From assembly GCA_910584965.1 (NCBI GenBank), contig CAJUDZ010000007.1, positions 66,938 to 130,937 on the forward strand: a stretch of 64,000 nucleotides of DNA, written 5' to 3'. Made by a program: the position numbers and the translations under genes. Positions 34,451 through 44,284 of the stretch are shown here, piece by piece. This DNA is from an uncultured Lachnospiraceae bacterium (GTDB lineage Bacteria; Bacillota; Clostridia; Lachnospirales; Lachnospiraceae). Every line of letters starts with the position of its first letter. Positions within the stretch are counted from its first letter, which is position 1. A model generated the notes under the pieces. It searched no databases, was not told where the DNA came from, and saw nothing but the letters and a program-made list of their open reading frames with translations.

Positions 34451-35557
34451 ATGAAGAATTTATTAGTGTGGGGAACGGGAGGAGCCTGTGAAAGTTTTCA
34501 CAGAAAGTATCATGATATTTTTTACAGCTTTTTTGATATTGTGGGGTATATTGATACCAAAAAAGATAAACAGGGAAAATATTTTTATAATAAAAGAATT
34601 TATTCACCTGAACAAATACATAGTCTCGAATGGGATATGATATTGCTGTGCACTGTAAACAGAACGTATCAGGATGAAATGCTCAATTTTTTGCAGAATA
34701 TGGGCGTTGAAAGGACAAAGATAGCGTGCTTTTTAAATTGTGAAGGCATTGGTCTGATGCGTGATTTTATTTTTGAAAAATATAAGGATACGGAGGATGG
34801 AGAAATACAGTCTATGCTTCAGTATATTGAGGGGCATGAGTTATCTGTTTTTAATACGGAATTAGAGAAGAAAAAAAAGAGCTATAAAGTGTATTCTGAT
34901 TCTGACTATGATGATCCTTATGTATTCATTGATGATAAAAGAATGTATTATCCCAAAGAATTTCTGGATATAAAAACGACTCCTTTTGTGTATGATATAT
35001 ATGGCGAACAAAGCTTAAATTCGCCGCATTTATATGTCCCGTTCGGTACAAACATACAAAATAATTCTGTTATTGTAGATGTAGGAGCAAGGGAGGGTAA
35101 TTTTTCATTAAAATATATCGAAAACAGTAAAAAAACATATATTATAGAGTGTGAAAAAGCATGGTGCAGAGCACTGTCAAAAACATTTGCACCGTATAGA
35201 GACAAGGTAGAAATCTGCAACGCTTATGTGGGGAAGACAGATGACGGAAAAGGCCGGACGATAGATTCGCTGATAAAAGATTCTGTAGATTTTCTTAAAA
35301 TGGATATAGAGGGCGCTGAAGTAGATGCTTTGAAGGGAGCAAAACGGCTTTTAGGCGAAAGCCGGGCATTTTGTTCTATCTGTGCATATCATAATGAAAA
35401 TGATGAAAAAAATATAAAAACCATTTTACATGAATATGGATATACGACAGAGGTGTCCCATGGCTATATGCTATTTGGATGGGATAAAAATTTTTATACT
35501 TCACTCGATATCAGGAGAGGTGTAGTATATGGGGAAAAGTTTCCTGTTAAGGAGTGA
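34451..35557 (+). CDS. FkbM-family methyltransferase with N-terminal Rossmann-like module
   Basis: This 368-residue protein begins with the shared module (NLLVWGTGGACESFHR, 3-18; about 95 residues). The C-terminal FkbM domain has VIVDVGAREGNFSLKYI near 206-222 and FLKMDIEGAEVDALKGAKRL near 280-299, the two FkbM signatures. FkbM enzymes O-methylate sugars and polyketides. It starts 27 bp after the GT-D gene and ends 3 bp before the next. O-methylation of a glycan residue is the likely role. Confidence 0.85.
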   Translation: MKNLLVWGTGGACESFHRKYHDIFYSFFDIVGYIDTKKDKQGKYFYNKRIYSPEQIHSLEWDMILLCTVNRTYQDEMLNFLQNMGVERTKIACFLNCEGIGLMRDFIFEKYKDTEDGEIQSMLQYIEGHELSVFNTELEKKKKSYKVYSDSDYDDPYVFIDDKRMYYPKEFLDIKTTPFVYDIYGEQSLNSPHLYVPFGTNIQNNSVIVDVGAREGNFSLKYIENSKKTYIIECEKAWCRALSKTFAPYRDKVEICNAYVGKTDDGKGRTIDSLIKDSVDFLKMDIEGAEVDALKGAKRLLGESRAFCSICAYHNENDEKNIKTILHEYGYTTEVSHGYMLFGWDKNFYTSLDIRRGVVYGEKFPVKE

Positions 35558-35560
35558 AGC

Positions 35561-36592
35561 ATGGAAAAAATAATATTGAGTATTTGCATTTCCAGTTTTA
35601 ATAAGGGGAACAGATGCCGTCAGCTGGTGGAGAACATACTTGAAATAGAAGATGACAGGTATAATGTGTTCATATGTGATGATTGTTCAGAAGATGAAAC
35701 CATACATAAATTATGTTTATTGAAGAGCTCAAAGGTTACTCTTGTACAAAATAAAAATAATTTCGGAGCCTGTAAAAACTGGTACAGGACAATAGAATGC
35801 GGTAATGGGGAATATATCTTACACGTATTGGACAGAGATGACATCTTAGTCAAGAGTATAAAAATGATTATAGATACATTGGAAAAGCATCCTGTTGGAG
35901 CGGGATATATAGGCAAATCGGCGATGAGTATTGCGGATAAGAAAAGAAATACGGAGAAATATGCTGTGCTTAAAGAAGGGAAGGATGCTTTTTTAACAAT
36001 GGCAGGAGTTCCGGTCCATCCAACAGGTTTTTTAGTGAAAAGGACAGAATGGAAAAACGGAAACTATAAGAGGTTTTTTTATCGGGATGAAAAGTATGGT
36101 ATTTATCCTCATTCTTATGTTCTGGGAATGATTGCATTACAAAATGATATGTTGTACATGCCCATTTCATTTTGTAATTATTTATATAGAGGAGAAAATA
36201 AACAATCAGGTTTTTATCGAAGGAAGGACAGAAAAAATTATTGGTGGCTCCCTGAAAATGTAATGGAGACCAGCAATAGAATGTTGCTTGAGCTTTATAA
36301 ATATGCAGACAAAAGCTGTCAGATTGAATTTATTATCAGAAGATTTTACGATGGACTGTACAGGGCAACGATTTCATATAAAAATACTGTAAAAAGCAAA
36401 AAAGAAATGGAGCATTATGGATTAGATGTAAGAGAAATATCAAATCTGGAATTATGGATAATTTCTTTTTATTATTTTTTCTCATTTTTACCCGTTATAG
36501 ATGCACTGGAGATCAATAATAAAATGAAATTAAAGATGAAAGCGGCAGGAAAGCTGATGTGCCATATAAAGAAAATTTGGACGGAAGAATGA
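35561..36592 (+). CDS. Family 2 glycosyltransferase
   Basis: The 343-residue GT-A enzyme starts ILSICISSFNKGNRC and has CDDCSEDET near 38-46 for nucleotide binding. LDRDD near 90 is the metal site. The C-terminal region from 230 is helical and basic. It lacks the Rossmann-like module found in both neighbours. It is 3 bp after the FkbM gene and 11 bp before the DUF268 gene, so all are probably cotranscribed. Sugar specificity is unknown. Confidence 0.82.
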   Translation: MEKIILSICISSFNKGNRCRQLVENILEIEDDRYNVFICDDCSEDETIHKLCLLKSSKVTLVQNKNNFGACKNWYRTIECGNGEYILHVLDRDDILVKSIKMIIDTLEKHPVGAGYIGKSAMSIADKKRNTEKYAVLKEGKDAFLTMAGVPVHPTGFLVKRTEWKNGNYKRFFYRDEKYGIYPHSYVLGMIALQNDMLYMPISFCNYLYRGENKQSGFYRRKDRKNYWWLPENVMETSNRMLLELYKYADKSCQIEFIIRRFYDGLYRATISYKNTVKSKKEMEHYGLDVREISNLELWIISFYYFFSFLPVIDALEINNKMKLKMKAAGKLMCHIKKIWTEE

Positions 36593-36603
36593 GGAGTCAT
36601 TAA

Positions 36604-37650
36604 ATGAAAAAAATATTAATCTGGGGAACCGGAAATTTTGCCAGAAAATTTTTAAATAATGGTTGTCATGGAGAAATTGCCGGCTTTATCGAAACAAATA
36701 AATCAATCGATACATTTATGAATAAGCCTGTATATGACAGCCGGGAAATACCAGAAGAGTACGATTATATTATTGTTGCTAATTCTTATGTGAATGAGAT
36801 ATACAGCTTATGTCTGAAAATCGGTATTGATGTATCCAGATTAATTTTTTTATATGGAATTAAAGACAGAGTTGGCTGTGTGGATGAAACAATTCTGAAA
36901 GAAATTTTGCAGGAACGGAATTATACAATCTACTGTGCGGAATTCGGACTTAATGATGCTTTTCTGAATAAAGACATTGCGGAATATAAGAAGTTAAATA
37001 AGCGTGCATCTTTTGATATCCAGGAGAAATATATGTGGCCGGTCATAAAAGATAAATACTCTTATGCCGGAACTATCGGAAATTATTTCTGGCAGGATTT
37101 ATGGGCAGCTAAATTGATTTTGAGGTCAGGAATAAAGACGCATTTTGACATAGGATCCAGATTGGACGGATTCATTGCTCATTTATTGGCGGCAGATATC
37201 GATGTTACGATGATTGATGTTCGTAAATTCCCGGGAGAGGCAGAACACTTGCATACGATAGTGGATGATGCTACAAGCCTTCATCAAATACCTGATGGAA
37301 GTATAGAGAGTATGTCCGCACTATGTTCTCTGGAACATTTTGGTTTGGGAAGGTATGGAGACCTTATTGATCCGGAAGCTTGTTTTAAATGTTTTGATAA
37401 TATACAGAAGAAATTACGGAAAGGTGGAAAATTGTATATTTCACTTCCAATAGGAAAAGAACGTGTAGAATTTAATGCGCACAGAGTATTTTATGCCAGC
37501 ACCGTATCAGAATGTTTTTCGGCTTTGCAATTAAAGGAATTTTCCTGTACGGCAGAAGGTAAAATTGAATATAACGTGGATATCCATAAATACGACAATG
37601 ACTCGCATAATGGTGAGTACCGTTATGGATTGTTCCATTTTATAAAATAG
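36604..37650 (+). CDS. DUF268-type methyltransferase-like protein with N-terminal Rossmann-like module
   Basis: The protein has 348 residues. The N-terminal 90 residues are the shared module (KILIWGTGNFARKFLN). The rest matches the DUF268 family: THFDIGSRLDGFIAHLLA near 180, SMSALCSLEHFGLGRYGD near 238 and LYISLPIGKERVEFNAHRVF in the last quarter. DUF268 proteins have a class I methyltransferase-like fold and occur with glycan genes. FDIGSR takes the place of the normal SAM Gly-rich loop, so activity is uncertain. It ends just before the third copy of the AT-rich motif. Confidence 0.75.
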   Translation: MKKILIWGTGNFARKFLNNGCHGEIAGFIETNKSIDTFMNKPVYDSREIPEEYDYIIVANSYVNEIYSLCLKIGIDVSRLIFLYGIKDRVGCVDETILKEILQERNYTIYCAEFGLNDAFLNKDIAEYKKLNKRASFDIQEKYMWPVIKDKYSYAGTIGNYFWQDLWAAKLILRSGIKTHFDIGSRLDGFIAHLLAADIDVTMIDVRKFPGEAEHLHTIVDDATSLHQIPDGSIESMSALCSLEHFGLGRYGDLIDPEACFKCFDNIQKKLRKGGKLYISLPIGKERVEFNAHRVFYASTVSECFSALQLKEFSCTAEGKIEYNVDIHKYDNDSHNGEYRYGLFHFIK

Positions 37651-37677
37651 TAAGTATATATATTTTATTATATAATC
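37651..37677 (+). promoter_or_regulatory. Variant copy of the AT-rich cis motif
   Basis: This stretch shares its core (AAGTATATATAT followed by TTATT) with the exact pair at 8271-8291 and 10215-10235. It lies 44 bp before the fucosyltransferase start. It may mark an internal promoter or operator; low sequence complexity limits confidence. Confidence 0.35.
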
Positions 37678-37720
37678 AGAACTGGTATGAAAATAAGAGT
37701 GTGATTCGGAGAGAACATAA

Positions 37721-38590
37721 ATGAATATTGTTAAGATATCCGATGGACTGGGAAACCAGATGTTTCAATATGCTTTTGCCCGAAAACTTCAAATAGACAC
37801 GGGAAAGGCGGTATATTTAGATGTACGTTATATTAATAATGAAGACGCTGTTTTCCGCAAAGAAAATAATTATTATACAGTTCAAAATGATTTTAGAAAA
37901 TATGGATTAAATCATTTTAAAATCAGGTTGAACATTGCAGATGAAAAAAGGCTGCGCAGATGGAGATATCTTGATGATACCGGAATCCTGCATCGTGAAA
38001 TATATGCAATGGCACAAAAAGGATTGTGGCCATGGGGATACTGTGATGAAGATTTGAATGGTTTCATTATGAAAGAACATTTGCCAATGTATTATAAAGG
38101 TTATTTTTTCGATTTAAAATATTATGATTCCATTAAAAATGTATTAGTAAAAGAATTTGTTTTAAAAAATAAGCTTCGCATTCCGGCAGAACTGAAAGAT
38201 ATTCTGGGAAAGGACAATACTGTCAGTGTTCATGTGCGCAGAGGAGATTTTGTGAAGCTGAGCAGGGATATAAGTCAGAAGGATTATTATCCGCGGGCTC
38301 TGAAAATAATGAAAGAAAAGGTGGGGAATCCGACATATCTCATTTTTTCCGATGATGTAGAATGGGTTAAATACCATTTTAAAATGGACGGCAGAACAAT
38401 GTATGTCAGCGATATGGGATTTCAGGATTATCAGGAAATGATGATCATGAAGCATTGCAGTCATCACATTATTGCAAACAGCACATTTAGTTATTGGGCC
38501 GCATATTTAAATCAAAATCCAAAGAAAATTGTTATTTGCCCCAGATATTGGAAAACTGCAATCATTCCGAAAGACTGGTTAAGTATATAA
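37721..38590 (+). CDS. GT11 alpha-1,2-fucosyltransferase-like
   Basis: The 289-residue protein is a family 11 glycosyltransferase. ISDGLGNQMFQYAFARKL (6-23) is the N-terminal signature, HVRRGDF near 170-176 the GDP-fucose binding motif, and IANSTFSYWAAYLN near 251 the C-terminal one. It transfers fucose, or possibly another GDP-6-deoxyhexose, in alpha-1,2 linkage. No GDP-fucose synthesis genes are in the window. The GDP-linked 6-deoxy intermediate made by LegX/LegB is an interesting alternative donor, but that is speculation. Confidence 0.87.
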   Translation: MNIVKISDGLGNQMFQYAFARKLQIDTGKAVYLDVRYINNEDAVFRKENNYYTVQNDFRKYGLNHFKIRLNIADEKRLRRWRYLDDTGILHREIYAMAQKGLWPWGYCDEDLNGFIMKEHLPMYYKGYFFDLKYYDSIKNVLVKEFVLKNKLRIPAELKDILGKDNTVSVHVRRGDFVKLSRDISQKDYYPRALKIMKEKVGNPTYLIFSDDVEWVKYHFKMDGRTMYVSDMGFQDYQEMMIMKHCSHHIIANSTFSYWAAYLNQNPKKIVICPRYWKTAIIPKDWLSI

Positions 38591-38615
38591 GCGATATAAA
38601 AAGGAGGACAAGTTA

Positions 38616-39104
38616 ATGAAGAAAGGTGCCATCAGTGTATTATCATTATTCGTGGGAGCGGCGGCCGGAGCAACAGCAGGAGCGGTTGGCGTAGGAAGAA
38701 AAGCAGGAGATAAAATAGCCGATAGACAGAAACTTGCGGATAAACATCTCGCATTATATCTCATGATGAATCAATGGGTCAAAGTAAAGCAGGAGGGTAA
38801 AAACCTGTCTGCTTATTTCGAGAATAACAGTTATAAAAAGATTGCCGTATACGGGATGAATTATGTAGGAGAAACGTTGCTGTCAGAGCTGAAAGGAAGC
38901 GGCTTAGAAATTGCTTATGCGATAGACCGGAAAGCAGATACAATTTATGCAGATGTAGATGTCTATACCGCAGAGGATGCGCTGGAAAAGGTGGATGTAG
39001 TAGTAGTTACTGCTATTACGTTTTTTGATGAAATAAAAGAAAAGCTGGGTAAAAAGATGGATTGTCCGATCATTTCACTGGAAGATATCTTATATGAAGT
39101 ATAA
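38616..39104 (+). CDS. Small protein: Gly/Ala-rich hydrophobic N-terminus plus Rossmann-like module
   Basis: The 162-residue protein has a hydrophobic, Gly/Ala-rich N-terminus (residues 4-28) that could insert into the membrane. A charged helix follows, then the shared module from about 72 (YKKIAVYGMNYVGETLLSEL) to the end. No catalytic domain is attached, so it is the module in nearly free-standing form. It has an AAGGAGG site and overlaps the following GT2 gene by 11 bp. It could tether module-bearing partners to the membrane; that is speculative. Confidence 0.6.
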   Translation: MKKGAISVLSLFVGAAAGATAGAVGVGRKAGDKIADRQKLADKHLALYLMMNQWVKVKQEGKNLSAYFENNSYKKIAVYGMNYVGETLLSELKGSGLEIAYAIDRKADTIYADVDVYTAEDALEKVDVVVVTAITFFDEIKEKLGKKMDCPIISLEDILYEV

Positions 39105-40500
39105 CGTTTTGCAAAGAATAGAATCGGAAGAGGTACTTGCTCCGGCAGTATCCGTAATTATAACCGTGTACAATGGAGCAGAATACTTGGCCGAATGTCT
39201 GGAAAGCATATTTGCACAAACATTGAAAAACATTGAGATTATCTGCGTGGATGATGCTTCAACGGATAATACGCCTCAGCTTCTGAAAACGTATCGGGAC
39301 CGAATCACGATCATTACCAACCCATCGAACCGCATGGCCGGAGAATCGCGGAACATAGGATTTGAAAAAGCCACAGGAGAATATGTTATTTTTCTGGATG
39401 CGGATGATGTTTTTGAATCGGATATGTTGGAAAAGGCATATGAGAAAGCCAAATCCTGTGAGGCGGATATCTGTATTTTCAGAGAAGATTTATTTTCGGA
39501 AAGTATCGAAAACAGAACGGGCTATTCTTACGCGGAGCCTTTTATGAAGGAATTGGAGACAAGGGATTTTTTTTCTCCAAAAGAGTTGGCAGATATGCTT
39601 TTTAGCTTATGGAACGGATGGGCATGGGACAAACTCTTCCGTCGGGAATTTATTGCCGGCACAGGACTGAAGTTTCAGAAGCTGCAATCGACCAATGACG
39701 GTTTTTTTGTACATGCTGCGCTGGCATTATCGGAAAGAATTTCCCTTGTGAACAAGGTGCTTGTGCATCACAGAACCGGGAATGGCAGCAGTCTGTCTAA
39801 TACGCGTGATAAAGCATGGGAATCCTGTCTGGTGTATTTGAAAGAACTGAGACGTGATTTAATGCAGCGGGGAGTGTTTGTAACCTTTGAAAGAAGTTAT
39901 CTGAACTGGTCATTGGAATTTCTTTATTGGAATTATCAGACCTTAAACGAAGCGAGCAAAAAAAAATTAGCAGAGGCAATAAGGCAGTTTTTCATTAATG
40001 AAATTGAGATAATGCGGTATGGAAGGGAAGATTTTTATAATGAATTTTCCGGATGGTTTGCTGATTGCATAATGAAGAACGAAGAAAATAAAATTCCGGT
40101 GACAGAAGCAGAACGGTTTCGAAAGACTTATCAGTTGAATGAATTAAAAATAGAAGCTTTACAAAAATATTTAACAAAGCATCGATGGAAGACAGCTTTG
40201 TGGGGCGCTGGTATTCGTGGAAGAGCATTTGCTGAAATATATGGAGAATCCTGGAACAATATACAGTGCGTTTATGATACGGACAGGACGAAACAGGGGC
40301 AGGCGATATGCAATGAACTTATGATCAGGGAGTTTAGTGTACAAAATGCGGAGAAAACAGACTGTATTCTGGTATTAAATTCTGCTCATATAGCATCTGT
40401 TTTGGAAAAGCTGCATGGAAAACAGGTGGTTGTTTTTGATTTGAACACTTATCTTAATTCACCAAGAGAACTGGAAGACTGCATATTAAAAGGAGATTGA
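39094..40500 (+). CDS. GT2 glycosyltransferase with C-terminal Rossmann-like module
   Basis: The protein has 468 residues. The GT-A domain begins VSVIITVYNGAEYLAECLES, has VDDASTDNT near 52-60 and FLDADD at 100-105. WNGWAWDKLFRREF near 177 is typical of GT2 enzymes of surface glycans. The shared module sits at the C-terminus (about 368-460: KTALWGAGIRGRAFAEIYG). Domain order is therefore reversed relative to the methyltransferase fusions. It overlaps the preceding small gene by 11 bp. Donor sugar unknown. Confidence 0.82.
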   Translation: MKYNVLQRIESEEVLAPAVSVIITVYNGAEYLAECLESIFAQTLKNIEIICVDDASTDNTPQLLKTYRDRITIITNPSNRMAGESRNIGFEKATGEYVIFLDADDVFESDMLEKAYEKAKSCEADICIFREDLFSESIENRTGYSYAEPFMKELETRDFFSPKELADMLFSLWNGWAWDKLFRREFIAGTGLKFQKLQSTNDGFFVHAALALSERISLVNKVLVHHRTGNGSSLSNTRDKAWESCLVYLKELRRDLMQRGVFVTFERSYLNWSLEFLYWNYQTLNEASKKKLAEAIRQFFINEIEIMRYGREDFYNEFSGWFADCIMKNEENKIPVTEAERFRKTYQLNELKIEALQKYLTKHRWKTALWGAGIRGRAFAEIYGESWNNIQCVYDTDRTKQGQAICNELMIREFSVQNAEKTDCILVLNSAHIASVLEKLHGKQVVVFDLNTYLNSPRELEDCILKGD

Positions 40501-40503
40501 ATT

Positions 40504-41694
40504 TTGGATAATCAAGTCATTATTTTTGGATGTGGAATGATCGGATATGAGGCGCTTAATTTTCTTGGAAGTGAGAATATATGCTGTTTTTGTGATAATG
40601 ATGTGCAATTAGCCGGAACAGAAAGATATGGCAAGAAGATTATTCCTTTTAAGTTATTAGAGCAAAGATATCGAAACGCCATTGTAATCATATGTGCAGC
40701 TGAAAGGAATTCTTATGATATCGCAATGCAGTGTGAGGAAAATGCCATTTTTGATTATCTTTTTTATGCGCCGGTAAGAAAGCTGTGTTCGGAAAAGGCT
40801 CAGTTTATGGCCTTTTTAGAAAATCCTGTCAGCCGTATGCGGGCAAGAAAAGATATTCATCTTGCGAAAATAAAAGAGCTGCAGAGACAGGTAAATTATT
40901 TCAGATCTCATGCTGACATCAGGAGTATGAAGCCTGCGGGAAATAAATTAAGACGCAGGCAGCTGAACCTTGTACAAGTATCGGCAGAATTTATGGAAAA
41001 AATAAAGGTATTGGAAATAAAACCATTTGTCTATTGCGGTAATTTGCTTGGATACGTCAGGCATAATGGATTTATCCCCTGGGATGATGATATTGACTTT
41101 GCGTTGATTAGAGATGAATATGAAAGACTGAAAGAGTATTGCAGGCAGCACATTTATACGGAAAAAGAATTTTGTAACAGAAACGAAGTTGATCAGGATA
41201 AAAAGATTAATGCGGATATGGAGGATTATTACTGGGTTGACTGGGCAGATCATTTACAGATCGTAAAGCATTTTTCTTTTGGTAATGTAGGACTCGACTT
41301 CTTTTCTTTGGATTACTATGATGAGAATTATGCTTTTGATGAACTTATAAATTTTGTCGGAAAAGTGAGAGAAAAGTGGCTGACGGTTATTTCCAGGGAG
41401 GAACGAATAGGTTTAATTGGCAATGCGTTTGCGAAGATGAAACAAAATATAGTAAAAGAGAGCAATCATATATATTTTGGAATTGATAATATGGAGATCT
41501 GGCACAAATATCATAAGGGATGGATTCCCAGAGAAGTTGTTTTTCCTTTAAAAAAGGCATTATATGAGGGTGTGTATTTTTGGATTCCCAATAAGCCGGA
41601 GGAACTTGCAGGGTATGAATATGAGAACATATGGGATTTCCCTGATGATATCGGGCTTCAAAGACATCTTGTATATGATGAAAAAGATGAGTGA
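40504..41694 (+). CDS. LicD-family phosphotransferase with N-terminal Rossmann-like module
   Basis: The 396-residue protein starts with the shared module (NQVIIFGCGMIGYEALNFL, 3-21). The LicD domain has the diagnostic GYVRHNGFIPWDDDIDFALI near 182-201 with its acidic cluster. LicD enzymes transfer phosphorylcholine or a related phospho-group from a CDP carrier onto glycans. A LicC-like fusion gene 2.6 kb downstream may supply the CDP donor. The start is TTG, with AAAGGAG seven bases upstream. Choline as substrate is not assured. Confidence 0.82.
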   Translation: MDNQVIIFGCGMIGYEALNFLGSENICCFCDNDVQLAGTERYGKKIIPFKLLEQRYRNAIVIICAAERNSYDIAMQCEENAIFDYLFYAPVRKLCSEKAQFMAFLENPVSRMRARKDIHLAKIKELQRQVNYFRSHADIRSMKPAGNKLRRRQLNLVQVSAEFMEKIKVLEIKPFVYCGNLLGYVRHNGFIPWDDDIDFALIRDEYERLKEYCRQHIYTEKEFCNRNEVDQDKKINADMEDYYWVDWADHLQIVKHFSFGNVGLDFFSLDYYDENYAFDELINFVGKVREKWLTVISREERIGLIGNAFAKMKQNIVKESNHIYFGIDNMEIWHKYHKGWIPREVVFPLKKALYEGVYFWIPNKPEELAGYEYENIWDFPDDIGLQRHLVYDEKDE

Positions 41695-41706
41695 GGGGTA
41701 TTTGGT

Positions 41707-43065
41707 ATGGATATCAAGATATCGGTTCTGATTTATGTACTAAATGATCATCTACATATTGAAAAATGTATCCGCAGCGTTATGTCGCAAACGCTGCAGG
41801 AACTGGAAATTCTGCTGATTGACGGAGGAAGTACGGACGGAACGCTGGAAATCGTTGAAAAACTGCAGAAAGAAGATACAAGACTCCGGCTGCTTGGAAG
41901 TGAACCCGGCGTAGGACGGCAGTTTAATACCGGGTTGGATGCGGCAAAAGGAAAATATATTGGGATATGTGAATCCGATGATTATATTCGGCCGGATATG
42001 TACGAGCGTCAGTATGCAATAGCAGAGCAATATCATTTGGACGTGCTGAAGGCCAATGTAATTCGTTTCTGTGAAAATAATGAAAAGGAATATACCTTTC
42101 GATTCGCACTGTCTGCGGATATGACCTTATATGATACGATACTTTATCCGCAGGAAGACAATCGTTTTATAAACTTGGGTGTTAATGGATTTTGGAGCGG
42201 ATTATATCATAGAGACTTTTTATTAAGGAATTGTCTTCGAATGAATGAGACAGGAGGGGCTTCTTATCAGGATATAACTTTTTCTTTCCTGACAGAGCTG
42301 TATGCCGAACGGGCTTATGTGATGAGTGAGGCTTTCTACTGTTATCGCATGGATAATCCAAATTCTTCCGTGAATAATCCACAGAAGATTTCTCTTCTTA
42401 ACGTAGAATATCAGCTTCTGAAAGAACAGTTAAAGAAAAGAAAGCAATGGGACAGGCGTAAAGAATTATATTGGAAATGGCGGACGGGCGGTTATTTTTG
42501 GTTTTATGATAATCTGTCGGATAAAATGAAAAAAGAATACTTGCCGCTTCTTTATCAGGATATAAGAGAAGAGATGAAAACGGAGGCTTATTCCTGCGCA
42601 GAGCTTTCCGGAAAAGAGCTATGTCTTTGCCGGGCAGGCCGGAAGCCTTTTGAAGAGTTCAGAAATTTTATCGAAGCGGATGACATTGCATGGGAGCAGA
42701 CACAGCAACGGATAAAAACGTTAGAACCTGCGGCATGTACGGTTATTTTTGGGATAGGTAATATGGGGTTTCTTGTTAATTGTTATCTGGAGCAACGCGG
42801 CATGCCGGCTGCAGCGGGGATTGATAATGCTTCCTGGAAATGGAATCGTGAGCTTAACGGACTTCCCATCCTGCCTCCGGCAGAGGGCGTAAAAAGGTAT
42901 CCGAATGCGGTTTACATTATTTCGAATGCTGCATACAGCCGGGAAATGAAAGAGCAGCTTGAGGAACTTGGCATAAAAGAAACAAATATCATTATTTGTG
43001 ATCATTACGACTTATTTTTGAAAAAAATGTTAGTCGGGAATATAAGAGAAGGGTATCATGATTAG
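41707..43065 (+). CDS. GT2 glycosyltransferase with C-terminal Rossmann-like module
   Basis: The protein has 452 residues. The GT-A N-terminus begins ISVLIYVLNDHLHIEKCIRS and has LIDGGSTDGT near 38-47 and CESDDYIRPD near 92. The linker is Lys/Glu-rich, and the module occupies about 343-440 (CTVIFGIGNMGFLVNCYLE). It overlaps the next GT2 gene by 8 bp. The first 100 residues resemble those of the adjacent GT2 enzymes at 39094 and 43058, suggesting local duplication. Donor unknown. Confidence 0.82.
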   Translation: MDIKISVLIYVLNDHLHIEKCIRSVMSQTLQELEILLIDGGSTDGTLEIVEKLQKEDTRLRLLGSEPGVGRQFNTGLDAAKGKYIGICESDDYIRPDMYERQYAIAEQYHLDVLKANVIRFCENNEKEYTFRFALSADMTLYDTILYPQEDNRFINLGVNGFWSGLYHRDFLLRNCLRMNETGGASYQDITFSFLTELYAERAYVMSEAFYCYRMDNPNSSVNNPQKISLLNVEYQLLKEQLKKRKQWDRRKELYWKWRTGGYFWFYDNLSDKMKKEYLPLLYQDIREEMKTEAYSCAELSGKELCLCRAGRKPFEEFRNFIEADDIAWEQTQQRIKTLEPAACTVIFGIGNMGFLVNCYLEQRGMPAAAGIDNASWKWNRELNGLPILPPAEGVKRYPNAVYIISNAAYSREMKEQLEELGIKETNIIICDHYDLFLKKMLVGNIREGYHD

Positions 43066-44251
43066 CATTATTGTACCAATTTATAATGTAGAAAAATATT
43101 TACCGCAATGTATTGAAAGCATCTGCGATCAGACGTACCGTGATTTGGAAATTATACTGGTGAATGACGGTTCCACTGATGGATGCCGTAGTATCTGTGA
43201 ACATTATAGAAAAAAAGATTCCCGAATTGTTGTCATACATAAGGAAAACGAAGGATTGGTAAATGCGCGTAAGACAGGAGTCAGTGCGGCGTCCGGCGAA
43301 TATATAGCATATGTGGATGGAGATGACTGGATTGAACCATCTATGTATGAGCGGATGTATCGGGCAATAACCGAACAGAATGTCGATGTCGTCATGTGCG
43401 GAAGGTATGAAGATACAGGAAATGTTCATAAAGCTGTTTTTCAGGGGATTCCAGAAGGAAAGTTCGATAAACAGGCATTGATTGAACAGGTATATACGAA
43501 AATGATCGTCAATGATTTGTTTTTTGAGTGGGGGATATTTCCGAGTGTATGGGATAAATTATTTCGGCGCGGCTGCATAGAACGTTTTCAGATGGAAGTG
43601 GATGAAAGGATTGTCATGGGAGAAGATGCGGCATGCGTATATCCGTGCCTGTTGAATGCAAATAGCATTTATATCATGAGCGAATGCCTGTATCATTATC
43701 GGCAGACGACATCTTCCATGGTAAAGCGCGCACAGGACTATGCAAAAGAAAGAGAGCAGTTTCGTATTTTGTATCGTTCCGTCAATGAACAATTCGAAAA
43801 ATATGCTTCAATTTATGATCTTCGGCAGCAATGGAAAAAGTATGTGCTGTTTTTGATGATTCCAAGAGCGGACGGATTATATGCGGGATATGAAGAGCTT
43901 GCATATCTGTTTCCGTTTTCCAAAGTGAAGAGAGGAAAGAATGTTGTAATTTATGGAGCCGGTACGTATGGACAGCGACTTTTTACAGTTCTGAAAAAAA
44001 GCGGTTTTTGTCATATTGTGGCATGGGTAGACCGTAATTATCAGGAGTTTCAAAAAATGGGACTGCCAGTGGAAGATCCGGGAGTAATTGCCAACAAATC
44101 ATATGATGCAATTATCGCGGCGGTCACTTATGCCAGGTCAAGACAGGCTCTTTTTGAGAATCTTGTGAAAAGCTATCCGGAAGAGAAAATACATTTGATT
44201 GATGAAGACCTGATTTTTGCCGAAGAAACGATGATGGCGCTGGGGCTTTGA
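43058..44251 (+). CDS. GT2 glycosyltransferase with C-terminal Rossmann-like module
   Basis: The 397-residue protein opens ISIIVPIYNVEKYLPQCIES, with LVNDGSTDG near 35-43 and YVDGDDWIEP near 87. VWDKLFRRGCIERF near 166 is the usual acceptor-side helix. The module lies at about 294-390 (NVVIYGAGTYGQRLFTVL). With the two preceding GT2-module proteins it forms a set interrupted only by LicD. It likely adds a sugar in the same glycan; specificity unknown. Confidence 0.82.
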   Translation: MISIIVPIYNVEKYLPQCIESICDQTYRDLEIILVNDGSTDGCRSICEHYRKKDSRIVVIHKENEGLVNARKTGVSAASGEYIAYVDGDDWIEPSMYERMYRAITEQNVDVVMCGRYEDTGNVHKAVFQGIPEGKFDKQALIEQVYTKMIVNDLFFEWGIFPSVWDKLFRRGCIERFQMEVDERIVMGEDAACVYPCLLNANSIYIMSECLYHYRQTTSSMVKRAQDYAKEREQFRILYRSVNEQFEKYASIYDLRQQWKKYVLFLMIPRADGLYAGYEELAYLFPFSKVKRGKNVVIYGAGTYGQRLFTVLKKSGFCHIVAWVDRNYQEFQKMGLPVEDPGVIANKSYDAIIAAVTYARSRQALFENLVKSYPEEKIHLIDEDLIFAEETMMALGL

Positions 44252-44284
44252 TCATAAAAGAAGATAAAAATTGGAGTGATAAAT

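Noticed and set aside
38616..39104. Flippase or polymerase fragment because of the hydrophobic N-terminus
   Set aside because: Only one Gly/Ala-rich hydrophobic stretch is present and the rest is a soluble Rossmann-like module.
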